Below, in pieces: positions 1 to 13,140 of a DNA stretch of 64,000 bases. Numbering within the stretch: position 1 is the stretch's first letter; every line of letters begins with the position of its first letter. This stretch comes from Heliocybe sulcata (taxonomy: Eukaryota > Basidiomycota > Agaricomycetes > Gloeophyllales > Gloeophyllaceae): the NCBI GenBank assembly GCA_004369045.1, contig ML213540.1:1-64000 (forward strand), given 5' to 3'. The notes below the pieces were generated by a model. That model was not told the origin of the DNA and searched no databases. It saw nothing but the letters and a program-made list of their open reading frames with translations. The translations under genes and the position numbers were made by a program.

Positions 1-195
1 GCGTCCTTAGCAGTCGGCGCGTCGTATATGTGAGGATTAGGAGGTAATTTTCTGAGGCGGGGTAAACCGACGCGGTATTGTTGCGCGTCGCGCTCAAAGA
101 CAATTCGAGACATTTGTCGGGCGGCCGCCGCTTGGTAGAGGGACCGGATTGGAACACTGGCGCGTAGGGAGATTCAGGGCTTAGACTGAGCTCTA
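1..195 (-). repeat. Inverted partial copy of the HNH gene 5' end
   Basis: Read on the minus strand, bases 1-115 reproduce the start codon and first 37 or so codons of the HNH-domain gene that begins at 8143. I count two differences, both synonymous (an Ile and a Phe codon). Bases 116-195 continue as a more diverged copy of that gene's leader at 8066-8140, including a shared CTCCCTACGCGCCAG stretch. The copy runs off the left edge, so its length is unknown. The two copies point away from the kinase/SDR segment between them and form an inverted repeat about 8 kb apart. Confidence 0.93.
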
Positions 196-518
196 TGTCT
201 CTTTCTTGAAGATATCTGGGTTGTGTCTTGATACAGTTTCTGCTGCTCTACAAAATGCTATACGAAGACGTTACTAGGAGGAAGTGGACCGAACCATAAG
301 CTGCCCACGTGCGCGGCACTATATCCGGGTCAAAGATGGCCCGCTCGATTGTGACCAGTCGGTGAGCAACTTGCGCATAACTATCATACATCGAGAATTA
401 CACACACTGACATATGTTCCAAGATACATCCACCAAGCCATCCGAGCTAGATCAACCAATGCACCAGCGGTTGCTGTCCGCTACCACGATCCGTCTGTCC
501 CATGATCCATGAATCCTT
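196..518. other. Intergenic, nothing recognised
   Basis: This stretch separates the inverted HNH copy from the 3' end of the MAP kinase gene. I see no convincing reading frame, repeat or RNA gene. It probably holds the 3' untranslated region of the kinase gene and the promoter of the off-window HNH copy. Confidence 0.5.
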
Positions 519-2390
<1,872 letters not shown>

Positions 2391-3538
2391 GCTTCGTTGC
2401 CCAGTGTATCTGTCGGGAGGGGGTGTAGTACAAGGAGGAGAGGTGCTGTGGCCCTATCGACCGCCCAGGCTGTTATATCGCCGGCGCGCAAGATGGGATC
2501 GATGGATCCCACGTGGCAATGCACAGCACCAGCATAGCCACCGCCTCTGATCACCGATCCTGTCCAAGGAATTGATGGCATCCCTTTGGTGCCGGCTGCC
2601 ATGGTCTTTGGGCTCTCTGCTACGAGGGCACAATTTGAGTGGATCTCATACTACGAAATTGAATTCCTCGAGCGCGGTGCCTCGTGTCTTTCCCATAGCG
2701 CCCACCGCCTCTAAAAGCAATCTGTCAAGAGCTCAGAATAGACACAAGTATGGGTATACCCACACAGCCGCCTTCTATCGCTCAGTGCCAAGGATACCAT
2801 CTTAATGACTCGGGATAGTATAGGGCGTTTCCGAGAGACAGCTCAGGCAAGCCAGTGGAATAACATGGAGTAGAACATAGGGAGAGATCACAGACGACCA
2901 GCGTTTCATAAATATGACAGACCCCGACATACATATCCAAGCTAAAATCATCCGAATAAAGATACAGCAAGCAGAGCGCCGGCTACCGAGGCGTCTTCAC
3001 TGGGTGAGACTGGAGCTGTAAGAAGGTGAGGGGGTACAAGTCTACTAATGGTAAGAGAAACATAGCATCCAAGTATCAAAAGCCTCTGCACTGCCTACCC
3101 AAGAGCCGGAAGAATATTCAAAACACGCACAGCCACACGGAAATATCATTGCACCGGCGTGGGAACAAGGCCACATGAGGCTGTTGTGGCTGCTCCGGGT
3201 AAGATCGACGGAATGCAGACTGTGACCTTATTCCACTCGATATCAAAGACGATAACCGAGGCCCAGTCAGACAGCCAAATGTACACTGGAGACATATTCG
3301 AATCTATACTCGATTTCCACTGGATCTTTGGCGGAGGGATCTTAGGTGACGGTCGCCGGGGGAGAAGACGTGGAGTACAGTAGGGGACGGCGACGGAGGT
3401 CCTGGGACAGAGAACGTCGCCTAAAGCTTAAGGTGGTGTCGGTACAGGGCTCATAATCTTGGCAAGGGAGCACTGACGCGTCAGCCTGCCGCTCGCAGTA
3501 CAAAAGACGTCCGTTTCGCCGCCAAAATCCTCTCCCAA
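2391..3538. other. Intergenic between MAP kinase and SDR
   Basis: These 1.15 kb hold the divergent promoters of the MAP kinase (minus) and the dehydrogenase (plus). I found no convincing coding region. A short open stretch near 3290-3382 ends in an Arg/Gly-rich tail, but I see no partner exon. No TATA element or repeat stands out. Confidence 0.5.
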
Positions 3539-4603
3539 ATGTCCAGCCTACACGCCTCGAAGCTCGCCGACCTAACCGGCCGCATCGCCCTCGTCACCGG
3601 CGGCGGGACTGGCATGTACGCATCCCTCATTCCCATACCCGCATCTTCGTAGACTGAGCGCCCGCCTGCACAGAGGCAACGTCGTCGCGCGCGCGCTCGC
3701 CGCCAACGGCGCAAAGGTCTACATCACCGGCCGGCGCAAGCAAGTGCTCGACAACGCCGCCAGTCCCGTGAGTCCACCAGCTCGATTCCGCGTAGACAGG
3801 CTGACAACCCCGCAGGCTCGTGATGGACGTGACCGACAAGGACGCGATCCGCGCCGCCGTGCAGACCGTCCAGACCCAGGAGGGCAAGCTCCACATCCTC
3901 GTCAACAAGTGAGCCCGCCCCGCCGCCCCCGTCCCGACTAACCCACCCACAGCGCGGGCGCGGGAGGCCCCGCCGACCACCCGCCCTCGGACATCGGCGC
4001 CTACTCCCAACACCTCTTCGAATCCCAAAGCTTCACCGACTGGAACGCCACCTACCAAACCAACGTCTCCGCCATCTTCTTCCTCACCCACGCCTTCCTC
4101 GCGCTCCTCGAAGCGAGACCGCGAGCGTCGTCAACATCTCCAGCATCGCGGCCCTCTTGCACCTGCCCGTCGGAAGGGTGCGCATTCCGTTCCCCCGCAC
4201 GCGCCCCGCTCACCGCGCACACGTGTACAGTATTGCTACCTCACCACCAAGGCCGCGCTGAACCACCTCTCCGTCACGCTCGCGACGGACTTTGCCCTGC
4301 AAAAGGTGCCCGTCAGGGTGAACGTCATCTCTCCGGGCCCTTTCAAGTCGGAACTCGCTCCCCCGATGCTGGAGGAGGCCCTCAAGAACAGCGTCACCCT
4401 GCCTGGCACTCTCTCCCCATTCCCTACCAAACGCACTGAAAGGTAACGCACTGCACACTAGCGCACTCTGCAAGGCACACTGGCGCGGCTCTGCATGGAG
4501 GAGGAGATGGCTATGTATCACGGTCCTGAGTCTGGTGGCGTCTGGATACACCAACGGACAAGTGATTGCCCTGGACGGAGGTGCCTCGCTCGTGAATCCT
4601 TGA
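3539..4603 (+). pseudogene. Short-chain dehydrogenase/reductase, frame-damaged
   Basis: An NAD(P)-dependent SDR fold oxidoreductase; the substrate cannot be told. The start is the ATG at 3539 (MSSLHASKLADLTGRIALVT). The cofactor motif TGGGTGIG is split by the first intron, followed by ARALAANGAKVYITGRR, the HILVNNAG motif across another intron, the NISSIAA serine motif, and YLTTK, which supplies the catalytic YxxxK. The C-terminus GYTNGQVIALDGGASLVNP is typical of the fungal family. The frame is lost twice: near 4113 between LALLEA and ETASVVNISS, and near 4515-4530 between EEEMAM and VLSLVASGYTNG. No splice site repairs either. It is either a recent pseudogene or carries two assembly indels. 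The otherwise perfect motifs favour recent damage or errors. Confidence 0.8.
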
Positions 4604-5289
4604 TATCACGTACGACCGGTGGTGTATTGATATATGAAGAATGGGGGTTTCGATTCAGGCGAAGCTTGAGAGCCTCCAATAACAGAGGCGAGTCCGGAAG
4701 ATGCGCGCAGTCGGGAGTACTTTGCCCATTATACGGCGACTCACAAATCTCATTGATCCCGCTCACATCATTCAGCTAAACTGAAACTTCTCATACACAT
4801 TGAGATGTGATAGAGCCATCTTCTCAGGGCAAGACTGGAGCTGTAAGACAACCTCAAGTGCGCTAACGGTCAGCGAACCAGAGTACCCAGCAGTTCTGGA
4901 AGCCTCCTTGTCGCACCTTTTCTTCTCAATGCGCTCGCTAGGACTGGATACTTGAAGCGTAACGGAAAGAACATTCGACGCAGACATCATCATTATGACG
5001 CCCGAGCTGAGTACTGAGTACTAAGTACTGTGTCCGCAACCAACGTCGCTTTACTCAGAACAGTCTGTCTAGACTCTCAAGACGAATATCGTTGGGACAC
5101 GTCACCGTATGGACACAACCACACAGCCAATTAACCACTGCATAACCAGTCTATCTACGAAATACAAAAATCATGTCTATCGAAACAAATCCTCTATACG
5201 TATCATCTGCAAAAAAAAGATTGTCCAGTATTACTCCAACTCATACCAATACCATAAAAGCGAATAAGTTAACTCAAAAAACACCACGT
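4604..5289. other. Intergenic, 3' ends of SDR and SRPK-like genes
   Basis: This is the gap between two convergent genes. It contains a short run of overlapping CTGAGTACTGAGTACTAAG repeats near 5009-5028 and an A-rich stretch near 5165-5280. No gene was recognised. Confidence 0.5.
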
Positions 5290-5428
5290 CTCTAGGTCGC
5301 CAAGGGTGCTCGCTCCGCGGCCGCCACTTCAGCGTATTCATGTCCGAAAACTCTAATGCAGCCAAGGATGCTCAAGGAGCTGCGCCGCCGTCGCCCGCTC
5401 CTGCGGCCGCCACTTTAGCATCTGCCTC
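5290..5428. repeat. Degenerate tandem duplication at the kinase 3' end
   Basis: Bases 5290-5342 resemble bases 5351-5428, which encode the last residues of the SRPK-like kinase. Both begin CTCTA, continue GCCAAGG.TGCT, and share GCGGCCGCCACTT. The outer copy lacks about 22 bases found in the inner copy. The outer copy lies downstream of the stop codon and looks like a decayed second copy of the gene's 3' end. Confidence 0.7.
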
Positions 5429-6786
5429 ACAAAATCAACAAACAGCCGCTTCTCCTCCCCCTCCACACACGTAACAGTATCCTCGAGCTTCGTCCGCCCG
5501 GGCACACCATAGTCGGCCTTTAACCTCCCGTCGGAGTGGTAGAACACGTGCGTGTCCATCGCGCCCGCGAGCACGTCAGGAGGCGCAGGGCCCAGGAGAC
5601 TCGTGATCTGCGCCAGCTGCCGCCCCGCGGAGTATGCGTCTGTGCGCTCGTCGCGGCCACAGCACAGCGACTCGCCCTCCAGCAAGTTCCACAGCTGCCA
5701 ACATCCATCAAAACCAGCATTCTGTCACCACGGAGGGAAAGACGACACGAGACTCACCATGACCCCCAAGTTCCAGATATCCGCCGAGTACGACCACGGC
5801 GCGCCCACCGTCACCTCCGGCGCGCGAAAGTCGTCCGGCTGGATGACATGCGTCAGCGGCGCCTTCGCGTCCCCCCGCACGGCGACGTCAAAGTCGCTGA
5901 TCCGCAGGAACTTCGGCAGCGCGCGGAGCGCGCCAAAGTCGTTGCGCGACAGGTAGATCTCGCGGTCCGCGAGGATCTTGCGCGGCGAGGGCGACGCGGC
6001 TTCGTCGCGGACGACGTCGTCGAGGACGGCGGTGGACTCGAGCGCGAGGAGGATGTTCTCGGGTTTGATGTCTTATGGAAGCGGGTCAGTTAGTGGTGGG
6101 AAGATAGAACGTGGATTGGTAAGGCTCACCGGTGTGGATGATGCGGCACTGGGTGTGGAGGTAGTCGAGCGCGTAGAGGAGAATGCGGACAGTGGTCTTG
6201 AGAAGGGCGGCGGGGTAAACGCCGCCAAGGCGGTGGTACTGGAACAGCCAAAGCGGCTCACGCATCGGCTCGTAGACGAGCGTCGTGTGGCGGCCATGGG
6301 GGCCGTCCACCTCGAACGAGTCCTTGGCCGTCCGGATGTACCGCAGCGCGGGGTGCCATGGGTTGGCGGAGGCGATGTGCTGGGACAGCGACAGCTCGCG
6401 CTGGGCGGCGGCCTGGTGGCCCGGGTCGTTGCGGCAGACTTTGAGCGTGACGTAGCGGTCCTGGGGGAAACGGTAGCTGCGGACGGTCAGCCAGCGAAGA
6501 CGTGGGATAACAGTGATACGCACCGAAGCAGGTCGCGAGCCAGCCAGACGGTCGAGTTGCCTCCGAACCCGAGCTTCGCGACGACCTCGTACGAGTCCTG
6601 AAAGACCTCGCCTAGACGGACGGGGTAGAAGTGACGTGGGCTGTAGTCTGGAGCGCCCTCCTCTTCGACGGGGACATCGGAGCCCAGCAGGGGTATTGAT
6701 CTATAGACATGGGCGGAGAGCGGGGTTTGGGGGATAGTCGTGGGTGCCTTGAGCAGAGGCTTGAACAGTCTGAGCGTTGCGCGCAT
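5353..6786 (-). CDS. SRPK-like serine/threonine kinase (CMGC)
   Basis: A predicted protein kinase of the SR-protein kinase group, of the divergent type expanded in fungi. The start ATG at 6786 gives a basic N-terminus ([17 protein letters not shown]), then [20 protein letters not shown], the nucleotide loop GFGGNSTVW and the lysine in YVTLKVC. The catalytic loop is [13 protein letters not shown], interrupted by an intron after IIHT. The metal-binding triplet reads ISDFDVA, so the usual Gly (DFG/DLG) is Asp. [27 protein letters not shown] and LEHPWLH complete the C-lobe, ending at 5353. The short loop between lobes, in place of the long SRPK spacer, is usual for these fungal relatives. The substrate is unknown. 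The DFD triplet leaves some doubt about catalytic activity. Confidence 0.88.
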
Positions 6787-8065
6787 TGTGAATAGAGAGA
6801 ATAATTAAGGAGGGATGTACGAGTCTAGTGGAGTGGTGAGGGCTGAGAGAGAGATGGGAGACCCTGCTGCCAGGGGCGCAGGGCGAGTGGGCTTAAAGAT
6901 GGGAGCCAGGGTGGTGTTGGCTGGGGTAATAAGCAGTCAGGCGGTTGGTGATGGAAGAAGCCGATGGAGAGAAATTCCAAACGGGGGCGGTCCAGACCCC
7001 GGTCCGGGGTACCTGGGAAACGCGGGGTACGGCTACGGATGGCTGTGTGACTTCTTGCACCGCAGGCTTCGAAGTCCCAAGCCTGCGACGCTGGCAACAG
7101 AGGGGGATCGAGAGGGGATGGGAGGAGCAACAGGCTGGAATTTTTCAGCTCTTATAAGCATGCAGGAAATAAAAATCTGACGTACGTAGAGGAAAGTAGT
7201 CAAGTGGCGTGCGAAGGTTATACAAAAGGGGATAGGACAGAGCCATATCTAGACGAGCAGCGACTCTTCCGTAGCGAGCAAAGTCTTAACTCGCCTCTCG
7301 TAGTACACCTCTTCCCCGACTTTCTCGCATTTGCTCCCGGCCAATGACGCGAACGTGAACGCATCGGAGGGCAGAGCTATGAAGCTTAGGCAGACCAAGT
7401 GACACTGTGGGTATGCTGACGGTAGTCGCCCAGAGTTGCTGAGAGACCAGGCAATACAAATGCTTCGGAGCGCGTATAACCGCAGCCTAGGCGTAAAATT
7501 AATCGTGGTCTGCTGCCTCGCCGCTCTCAGGGAACGGTCCCAGAAGCGACGTACGATTGAGTTTGCGTTCACAGGCCGTTTGCGAGATCACCCGAGAAGC
7601 GACGATCCGGACTGTTCTGGGACGATTCCCGCAGAAGGTGGCGGAATCTAGGCGAACGCTACCAGCACCCGGGATAACTTCATGCCCTACAAGGTCAAGA
7701 TCTTCGCGGCTTCCAAGCGACGAATTACCGACTACAATGGAGAGTTTCCCCAGAACAAATCACGAAATCATGCACGAGGCAAGCCTCACCGTCGCCGCAT
7801 AGATCAGATAATCGCGTGGAGATCGAACCAGCGGAGATCCCATCGTGACACAAGACTACGTTCTCATTAAATTCAGCGAGCACTCTCGCAAAAAGCTGCA
7901 CCGGCACGACAAAAACAACAAAATAAATAACATCAGCTGAATATACCAACAACCCGACTCGAGCGGGCCATATTTGCCGGTACCGCGCACGTGGGTAACT
8001 TCTAACGTTTTCTTGTCAAGACACCACCCGGACTTGAAGAATTGTTAGCAAGATATATACGTGCT
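6787..8065. other. Intergenic between SRPK-like kinase and HNH gene
   Basis: A divergent intergenic region of about 1.3 kb. On the minus strand near 7250-7370 there is an open stretch ending EKVGEEVYYERR, which has a protein-like composition and might be the 3' tail of a lost gene. I could not find upstream exons or name it. The remainder shows no recognisable feature. Confidence 0.4.
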
Positions 8066-8142
8066 CCGTCTGAGCACTGAATCTCCCTACGCGCCAGCGT
8101 TCCAACTCTTCCCTCGCCCAGTCCCTCTACCACCGAGCGCAA

Positions 8143-9659
8143 ATGTCTCGAATCGTCTTCGAGCGCGACGCGCAACAATACCGCGTCGGTTTACCCCGCC
8201 TCAGAAAATTACCTCCTAATCCTCACATATACGACGCGCCGACTGCTAAGGACGCCGCCCTGGTCCGCGCGAATGCACCGCGGTCAGAGAGTGCACAAAC
8301 GGACCCTGAGCCTACTTCGTTGAAGCGTGTTCGCCATTTTCTTCTTGTGCACGACCAGCGGTTTTTTCTCACCGGCTCTGCGGTGCCTGACCTTCAGGCA
8401 GCCCACATCATTAGTCCCGTTCGTAAGAACTTGGGCAGGAAGCAGAGAGTGGTGAGTCCTCGTTCTGCATTCACTACACCACCTTCTGACATATTTACTC
8501 TAGGAGAGCTTTCAAATTTTACAGCAGTCCCTCAGTCCTCCTAGAGCTGCATCATTCTATCTGGATGAGCCCTTCAATGCTATTCTTTCTAAGCCTACCC
8601 ATTTCACATGGCTCCGTTGATTTCTATCGGTTGAACATTACCGATGTAGTGGAAGCTAGCCTTCACGTCCACTGGGACACGTACGGTACTTTCTGTTTCG
8701 TTCCAGCTGAAGCGAATGTCGTCACTATGCTGAAGGCTCTACGCCAGTCAAACCAAGACTGGGAGGATGTAGTTAGACTTAATCCATCCCTAAATCATTT
8801 GCCCTCTCGATGTACGCCTTTCAGACCCGCATATGAACGACACTGACGGTAATCCAAACAGGTAACAGCAGAGCCTTACAACAAACCCATGTGGCACGTC
8901 GTCGTCCTGCATCCCTATGCCATGCTCCCCGAATGCCAGCCACTCCCCATCGCGCAGAACCGAACCTTCCATCGGCAAGGGCAGCCGCGAGTGACATGGA
9001 CCTCCTGGACCCCCTCCTCGCCGCCTCCCCACCTCACGAGCCCCTCCCTCCCTTCCCCGCCTCAGACATCCGCGACAGTCTCCTCAATCCTGCGATCTCT
9101 TCTCTCGCAATGGTCATCAACGCGCACTCCAAGCTGGAAGTATTCATGCGGGACCACGGCGCTGCTGCTGCTCCTCGTATCCAAAGATATGCACAGCTGA
9201 TGTCGGACCTCGTCACTGAGATATTTTTTGTGCCCGAGGGGATGGGGAGTGTGGCTGTTCGAGAGTCGTCGCTAAGAGTTTCTGTCCCTAATTCAAGTAA
9301 AGCTGGTGTCGTACCAGGACATACAAACCGAACCACCGGCCAATCTCCAGGTGCAGGACACGAGCACGGCGGAACTAATCCGCACGGCAGAAAGCAGGAA
9401 ACTCCAGGCCCGGCCGATACCGACTCAGCGGATGCCCCTGAACCCCCAGCAGAAGACGGCCTAACCGACACCGAGTTGCGCTTGGTCGAGGCGCAAGCCT
9501 TGCTCCCAAGGAATGCGCGAATGCGGCGATGATGATAATGCTATTCGGCACTCGCGGTATGTGCTCGCACGCTCTCTGGGAGTTTCGTCTCTGACTTGAT
9601 ACCCGTTATAGGGATATAGGGATTACAACGCGGAGAGAGAGCAGGCTCTAGGCGGGTGA
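8143..9659 (+). pseudogene. HNH-nuclease-domain protein gene, decayed
   Basis: Encodes a basidiomycete HNH_2-like protein of unknown role. The ATG at 8143 opens MSRIVFERDAQQYRV and LPPNPHIYDAP. The motif FFLTGSAVPDLQAAHIISP corresponds to the first part of HNH_2, with Phe where most members have Cys. After a GT-AG intron, FYLDEPFNAILSKPTHFTW supplies the Asn and second His. Then HVHWDTYGTFCFVPAEAN, KPMWHVVVLHPYAMLPECQP, DMDLLDPLLAASPPHE and DDDNAIRHS follow, with a last exon RDYNAEREQALGG. The frame is not continuous: a stop near 8610 could be avoided only by a 34-base intron, and frame slips lie near 8950-8995 and 9512-9535. It is probably a pseudogene. Its 5' end is present again, inverted, at bases 1-195. 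Confidence 0.72.
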
Positions 9660-9984
9660 TGTGGATCCACAACGTGTACTGTGGCTTCAGACCAGCTTCC
9701 ACAAATCGGCTCGACTACTGCAAACTCCCACTGCAGACCATCTCAAGGACCGGACACGCTGGCTCGTAAAGGCGATGCATTCTTCCTTCACCAGAGTCCC
9801 AAATAGTCGATATATAGCCGTCCAAATGACAGCTGAGCAGATAGAGTCAGAACGTGATAAGGTGTATCCGTTAGCGCTTCAGAGCGACATCTTTCAAACT
9901 TTTGTCATTGACAGTTAACCCAATAGATTGAAGGATCCGACGACGGTCGTTGCAGCAACGCGACGTCGACACCGGAAGTCCCCG
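9660..9984. other. Spacer after HNH gene, with small ORF
   Basis: A plus-strand frame at 9661-9918 reads MDPQRVLWLQTSFHKSARLL and ends TFVIDS. It has no recognised domain and follows the HNH stop directly, so it could be chance or a remnant of a larger C-terminus. Nothing else was seen before the segmental duplication begins at about 9985. Confidence 0.3.
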
Positions 9985-10065
9985 AATGACAGTTATAAAT
10001 AACGGCTTTTCAGCGCAATCCCAAGGAATGATGGATCAATAGACGTGCAAGCTTGTTCCGCCTTT

Positions 10066-11941
10066 TCAAGAAGAGGGGCAGTTCGCGTCGGTGTACATCG
10101 TGGCGTCCGCGGGGCCCGACTGCAGCGGGTTGCACCCCGGGAGCTTCGTCAGCGTCCCGTTGACTTGTTCCTGTGCAGCGCAACCGTCAGCATCCGTCAC
10201 AGCCGATGCAGTCATGAAACGCACGTTCACGATGGGGTTGATCTTGCACGCGTTGGCAACCGAGGCAGAGGTGACGGTGAGGTACGAGCACGCCTCGGTT
10301 ACACCGCTGCCGGTCTCGTCGTTCGGGTTGTTGCAATTGTCGATGGCGTTTTGGAGGGCGGTGGTGTCCCATCTACAGGACAGTCAGGCTCAGTTGACGA
10401 TAAAAGGCGAGGCGGGGACTCTTTACCCGTTCTGGAAGTCTCCGTGCCAGGAGTAGCCGGTGGGGTCACTGCAGACAGATGCGGTCAGGGGATGCGTGCA
10501 GGGAAGGAGCGGGAGGCGGACCCGGTAGCGTAGACGAACGGCCAGCTCTCGGTACTCGGGTCCCATTGGTCGGCGAAGTCGTGGACATTCCATGTGATCT
10601 CGGGCACGGTCAGCTTCGACGTCTCAGTCGTGATCTATCAGATTCGACGGACCTCGTAGAAGAGCTGCTGCATCCGTCAGAGTGGGTCTAGTTAGAATCG
10701 ACCGGGCCACGGACCTTCATCAGCCCGACCGGGTAGCCGGGCGGGCAGGACCCGTTGTCGAGTTCGCTCAGGTAGGCAACCTGGACAGTCAAGGCATGGA
10801 CGCAGGATGAGCGACGCGGGCACGTACATGTGAGTTGTCGGTCTTGTAGAGGTTGACGCCGTCCCAGCATGCAGGCACTGTAGAAACAAGCGAGTTCGTC
10901 ATGGCGCAGGGGCCTTTCGGGCAGGGACTTACTGTGCAGGCGAGCCTGCGTACACGATTGAGTAGGATGGGCGTCTGAGAAAAGGACAGGTCTTACGTTG
11001 AACCCAGATTCGCAGTCCGTCCAGGGGAAGCCGGTGCCGTTCGTGTTGTCGTACCCTAAAGACATTCCTCAACCCGCTGCGTGCTTACGCCTTCGGATAG
11101 ACTGACCGACGTTGGAGCCGTAGCGCAGGCAGGCCCACTGGATGGCGCGTTCGCCCAGCTCTCCTGCAGACCGAACTGGCGATCAGCATGCATAAGACTC
11201 CTGCGCATGCAACGAACCCTGGCTCCCTTCGCCGACGGGGTACTTCTTCGATCTTCGTGCCGGGTTGCCGGTGATCATCTGCAAACCCGGAGGGAATGCC
11301 TATGGCTTGATGTCAGTACGGCTGGTCAGAGCACAGAGAGACGCTTGCCTTCAAGCCAGGACCATTGTTGCTCTGTAAGCGACCCGTGAGGTCGTGAACG
11401 TCTTTATACGCATGGCACGAGATACACGCACCACGTCGTCGTCCCCGCGGTTCTGGTAATAGACCAGGAGCCCGCCGTTGTCCACGGCGGTGAACGTATT
11501 TGCGGTGCGGTCGTGGAAGTAGAGCTTTGGGTACCAGTAGTTCGAGAGGTCCTGCGCGACCTCGCACGAGGTGCAGGAGGAGGCGCGCAAGGTATTGTAG
11601 TCGTAAGTCGGACCAAAGTCTGGAGCGAGGGTCAGCAGAGGACACGAGGACAAATGGGAAGGGTGTACTAGAGGCTCCTTCGACCTGTGGAGGGGTTGGA
11701 GTCAGCGTGATGGGGCGGTGAGACAAGCTTACGGTGTGGACATGCTGGGAAGGGTTCTGTCCCGGGTTCAAGACAGGATCAATACTAGGGTTGTCGGTCA
11801 GTAACACTTGTGGCGGGATGGTTCTGGATGGGCTCACCGTTCTTGTACGAGGGGGTCTGTGCAAGCGACGCGGAACCAAGCGTTTGCGACTCCCGAGGCA
11901 CTCAGGATAGCGAGGAGAGAAACGAAGGCGGGGCGCAACAT
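10066..11941 (-). CDS. Secreted DUF1996 protein, copy 1
   Basis: A secreted protein of the DUF1996 family, whose molecular function is not known. The ATG at 11941 begins a signal peptide (MLRPAFVSLLAILSASGVA) followed by WFRVACTDPLVQER. Spliced exons give DPVLNPGQNPSQHVHTV, EGASNFGPTYDYNTL, SSCTSCEVAQDLSNYWYPKL, VDNGGLLVYYQNRGDDD, QMITGNPARRSK, IQWACLRYGSN, GYDNTNGTGFPWTDCESGFN, CWDGVNLYKTDNSH, ELDNGSCPPGYPVGLMK, DPTGYSWHGDFQNG and a Cys-containing end DANCPSS with stop at 10066. The HxH motif, Cys pairs, FPWTDC and YSWHGDF are family hallmarks. About ten introns can be placed with GT-AG ends. It diverges from GH128 copy 1 across 2.2 kb. I see no break in the frame. Confidence 0.9.
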
Positions 11942-12072
11942 CTTTACTGGGTGGCTTAACTACAACCAGAGGGGGGTGAAGGACGATGATAACACTTGAC
12001 TTTAAGTAGAGATGAAGCAGAAGTATAGGGCCGCAGCCAGATTGTCCAGGCAGTCCCAGGTCCCAGCGGCTA

Positions 12073-12985
12073 TTACCATGCTGCCGCTCATCATGAGTGC
12101 GAGCGAGATCAGAGACATTTTTGCATGCCGAACAGGATCCAGGGTGAATGGTGATGGTGATTCGATTCTCGAGCACGATGTACATTGATCCTAGTCCTCA
12201 TCGTGAACCCACGAGAGCACTCTAACTGCCGTAAGGAGAATACGATCTGCAGCTTCAGTGGGAAAGAGTACGAGTATGCTGGACAGGAACAGTTGAGCCG
12301 TCGTCTGCAGTGGCTGCCATCAATGCCAAGAGCATGTAGATCAAGGTTGTGTACGTACATCTGTTGATCCCGAGAGTGTAGCTTTGTTCGCGGTAACCCA
12401 GTGCTCTCCGCGAAAGGTTACCGCAGTGCAGTCGCCGTAAATGCCGCAGGAGACATGGCCCAGTGACGAGCAGAGCATATGGTGCAGTAGTTGAGTTTGT
12501 GCTGCAGTTGTAATTGACAGATTCCGATACCTAGGTCAGATTACTATGCTGCCGCTCATCATGAGTGCGAGCGAGATCAGAGACATTTTTGCGTGCCGAA
12601 CAGGATCCAGGGTAGATGGTGATGGTGATCACATTCTTGAGCACGATGTACATTCATTCCATTCTTCATCATAAGCACACAATAGCACTCCTAATTGCCG
12701 TAAGGAGAATGCGGTCTGCAGCTCAGTGGGAAAGAGTACCGGAAGAGTTGAGCCGTGGTCTGCAGTGGTGCCATCAATGCCAAGAGCATGTAGATCAAGG
12801 TTGTGTACGTACGTTCGTCGGTGCCGGGAGTGAGCTTTTGTTCGCGGCAACCTAATGCTCTCCGCAGAAGGCTATCGCAGTGCAGTTGCCGTCATTGCCG
12901 CAGGAGACATGGCCCAGTGACGAGCAGAGCATATGGTGCAGTAATTGAGTTCGGGCAGCAATTGCAATTCTGAGGCCTAGGTCAG
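12073..12985. repeat. Direct tandem duplication in the shared control region
   Basis: Bases 12073-12538 and 12541-12985 are two adjacent direct copies of one segment. Both begin with a match to TGCTGCCGCTCATCATGAG and contain GCATGTAGATCAAGGTTGTG and GGAGACATGGCCCAGTGACG. Small indels separate them (about 466 and 445 bases). Unit 2 has one copy (about 20705-21180). The duplication therefore probably arose in unit 1 after the larger duplication. Confidence 0.9.
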
Positions 12986-13140
12986 CAAGCCCGAGATTTG
13001 ATGGGGTCGCGGTAAAAACTTGGGTCCATCGCTATGGATAGTGCTTGGCTTGAAAGCTTGATCACGAGAACGCATTCAGGGAGGACTGAAAGCAAGGCGT
13101 CATGTCAAAGTTCGGACATTGATTCACTTGAAGGAACTTG

